Shown: positions 44,108 through 45,317 of the stretch, in pieces
How the letters are laid out: every line of letters starts with the position of its first letter
Position numbering within the stretch: position 1 is the first letter of the stretch
NCBI GenBank assembly: GCA_020072805.1
Contig: JAIQGC010000023.1
Location: 1 to 45,317 of the forward strand
Source: Terriglobia bacterium
GTDB lineage: Bacteria; Acidobacteriota; Terriglobia; Acidiferrales; UBA7541
DNA length: 45,317 nucleotides
Direction of reading: 5' to 3'
Notes under the pieces: model-generated
What the model was told of the DNA's origin: nothing
Databases searched by the model: none
Seen by the model: the letters and a program-made list of their open reading frames with translations, nothing else
Position numbers and translations under genes: made by a program

Positions 44108-45317
44108 GTGGAACAGTATCGCGAGGGCATCCCCGGGCGGAATCGACCTAGCACCTGGCTGCTCGCGCAATCCCGCGAAACCTACATTGCCCTGCTGACC
44201 CTTGCCGGTCTTATCCTCCATTTGGCGCTGCGCCATGCGCCGGGCCTGCGTCCCTCCGCCGCTCTTTTCCCGCTCTACGCTGTTCTTCTGCTGGGGGGCG
44301 TGCCCCTGGTGATCGCTCTGGGGCGCAACCTCTTCGCCGGAAAATTCGGCTCGGACCTGCTCGCCGGCGTCTCCATTCTCAGCGCGGTGCTGCTGGGTGA
44401 ATATCTGGTCGCCTGCATCATCGTGCTGATGCTTTCCGGAGGAGCGGCGCTCGAGGAGTACGCCACGCGCCGGGCCTCCTCGGTGCTGGAGGCGCTGGCC
44501 AAACGCATGCCGCAAGCGGCCCACCGCAAAACGGACGGCGGCATCGCCGACGTGCCGCTCACCGACATTGCCATTGGCGATTTCCTGATCGTCTTTCCTC
44601 ACGAAATTTGTCCGGTGGACGGCGTGGTCAGCGAAGGCCACGGAGTGATGGACGAATCCTACCTGACCGGCGAGCCGTTCCAGCTTTCGAAAACGCCCGG
44701 GGCCAAAGTGCTCTCCGGAAGCATCAACGGAGAGACCGCACTGACGATCCGGGCGGAAAAACTGGCGGTGGATTCGCGCTACGCGAAAATCATGCAGGTG
44801 ATGCGCGCCACCGAAGAGCATCAGCCGCGCCTGCGCCGCCTGGGCGACGTTCTGGGCGCGTGGTACACACCGCTGGCCGTGGGCCTGGCCGCGCTCACCT
44901 GGGCGGCCACCCGCGACCCCCTGCGCTTTCTCGCGGTGGTGGTCATCGCCACACCCTGCCCGCTGCTGCTGGCCATTCCCGTGGCGGTGATCGGGGCCAT
45001 CTCGCTCAGCGCGCGTCACGGCATCATCATCAAAAATCCGGTGGTCCTCGAGCAGATTGCCCGCTGCACCACGCTGGTGCTGGACAAGACCGGTACGCTC
45101 ACCTACGGGCAGCCCGCGCTGACCGAAATTGTTTGCGCCCCCGGATTCCAGCGCGAGGAGGTCTTGCAGTTTGCCGCGGCGCTGGAGCGCTACTCGCGCC
45201 ATCCGCTGGCCGGAGCGGTGCGCGAAGCGGCGCAGGCCGCCTCCGTGCCGCCGGGCGCAGTTAGCGAAATGGCGGAAAAGCCCGGCGAGGGACTCGAAGG
45301 GCGCGTCGGCGGAAGAA
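44108..45317 (+). CDS. Heavy-metal P1B-type ATPase, N-terminal two thirds
   Basis: A cation-exporting P-type ATPase truncated by the window end after 403 residues. The GTG start at 44108 is the only usable one, because an in-frame TGA lies 36 bases upstream. No N-terminal metal-binding domain (CxxC) is present: only about 15 residues precede the first membrane helix. The A-domain has SYLTGEPF (TGE). The metal-site helix reads VVIATPCPLLLAIP, that is TPC instead of the usual CPC/CPH/SPC. The phosphorylation motif is LDKTGTLT (Asp about 326), followed by the HP-type RHPLAGAV. A transition-metal cargo is likely but the ion is not assignable. It lies 92 bases after the tRNA. Confidence 0.88.
   Translation, partial: MEQYREGIPGRNRPSTWLLAQSRETYIALLTLAGLILHLALRHAPGLRPSAALFPLYAVLLLGGVPLVIALGRNLFAGKFGSDLLAGVSILSAVLLGEYLVACIIVLMLSGGAALEEYATRRASSVLEALAKRMPQAAHRKTDGGIADVPLTDIAIGDFLIVFPHEICPVDGVVSEGHGVMDESYLTGEPFQLSKTPGAKVLSGSINGETALTIRAEKLAVDSRYAKIMQVMRATEEHQPRLRRLGDVLGAWYTPLAVGLAALTWAATRDPLRFLAVVVIATPCPLLLAIPVAVIGAISLSARHGIIIKNPVVLEQIARCTTLVLDKTGTLTYGQPALTEIVCAPGFQREEVLQFAAALERYSRHPLAGAVREAAQAASVPPGAVSEMAEKPGEGLEGRVGGR

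Noticed and set aside
1-45317. CRISPR arrays, insertion sequences, prophage or integrase genes
   Set aside because: No regularly spaced repeats, transposase motifs or phage structural genes were found on either strand.

Overview
The window is high-GC bacterial chromosome with dense gene packing, no phage or transposase genes and no CRISPR array. The gene mix points to an Acidobacteriota-like soil or subsurface bacterium: a Ser/Thr kinase fused in frame to a TolB/WD40-type propeller, many secreted hydrolases, a crotonase/thiolase set, and short intergenic hairpin repeats of a kind I associate with that phylum. The phylum is an inference from gene content; no rRNA gene is present to confirm it.

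Layout. 1-1.3 kb: a cysteine desulfurase (cut by the window edge) behind an IscR-like Rrf2 regulator that appears to control itself through a palindrome at its own promoter. 1.3-9.1 kb (+ strand): secreted metallophosphoesterase, coaD, an aspartate-type aminotransferase, then a GDP-mannose supply set (manA, mannose-1-phosphate guanylyltransferase, phosphomannomutase), a cupin and a PhzF-family protein. 9.2-16.5 kb (- strand): a repetitive charged secreted protein with its own terminator, then a six-gene operon (TPR/GAF/degenerate-GGDEF protein, thiolase, 3-hydroxyacyl-CoA dehydrogenase, crotonase, ribH, nusB) ending in a clear terminator. 16.7-19.3 kb (+): lepA and a CDP-alcohol phosphatidyltransferase.

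19.4-33.1 kb (- strand) is the most striking region: eleven tightly packed genes that read as one lipid operon. They are a pseudo-HAD/fatty acyl reductase fusion, a second acyl-reductase-type SDR, a polysaccharide pyruvyl transferase, two acyl-AMP ligases, a crotonase, a secreted unknown protein, a CocE-type hydrolase, a stand-alone acyl carrier protein, a lipid kinase and a PlsC-type acyltransferase. Together they could activate, reduce, transfer and phosphorylate fatty chains. The product is unknown; a fatty-alcohol-derived or ether-type lipid is the leading guess.

33.3-34.9 kb: an AbiE-type toxin-antitoxin pair in reversed gene order beside an AT-rich spacer. 34.9-39.1 kb: leuB, a short leuA and a divergent LysR regulator, then a NiCoT-type metal transporter. 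39.1-43.8 kb: a hotdog thioesterase, a secreted sorbosone-dehydrogenase-like propeller, and a kinase/propeller gene interrupted by one in-frame TGA. 43.9-45.3 kb: tRNA-Arg(CCT) and the start of a heavy-metal P-type ATPase that runs off the window.

Base composition changes polarity at about 18.6-19.4 kb. The + strand is C-rich to the left and G-rich to the right whatever the gene direction, although no origin hallmarks are visible there.
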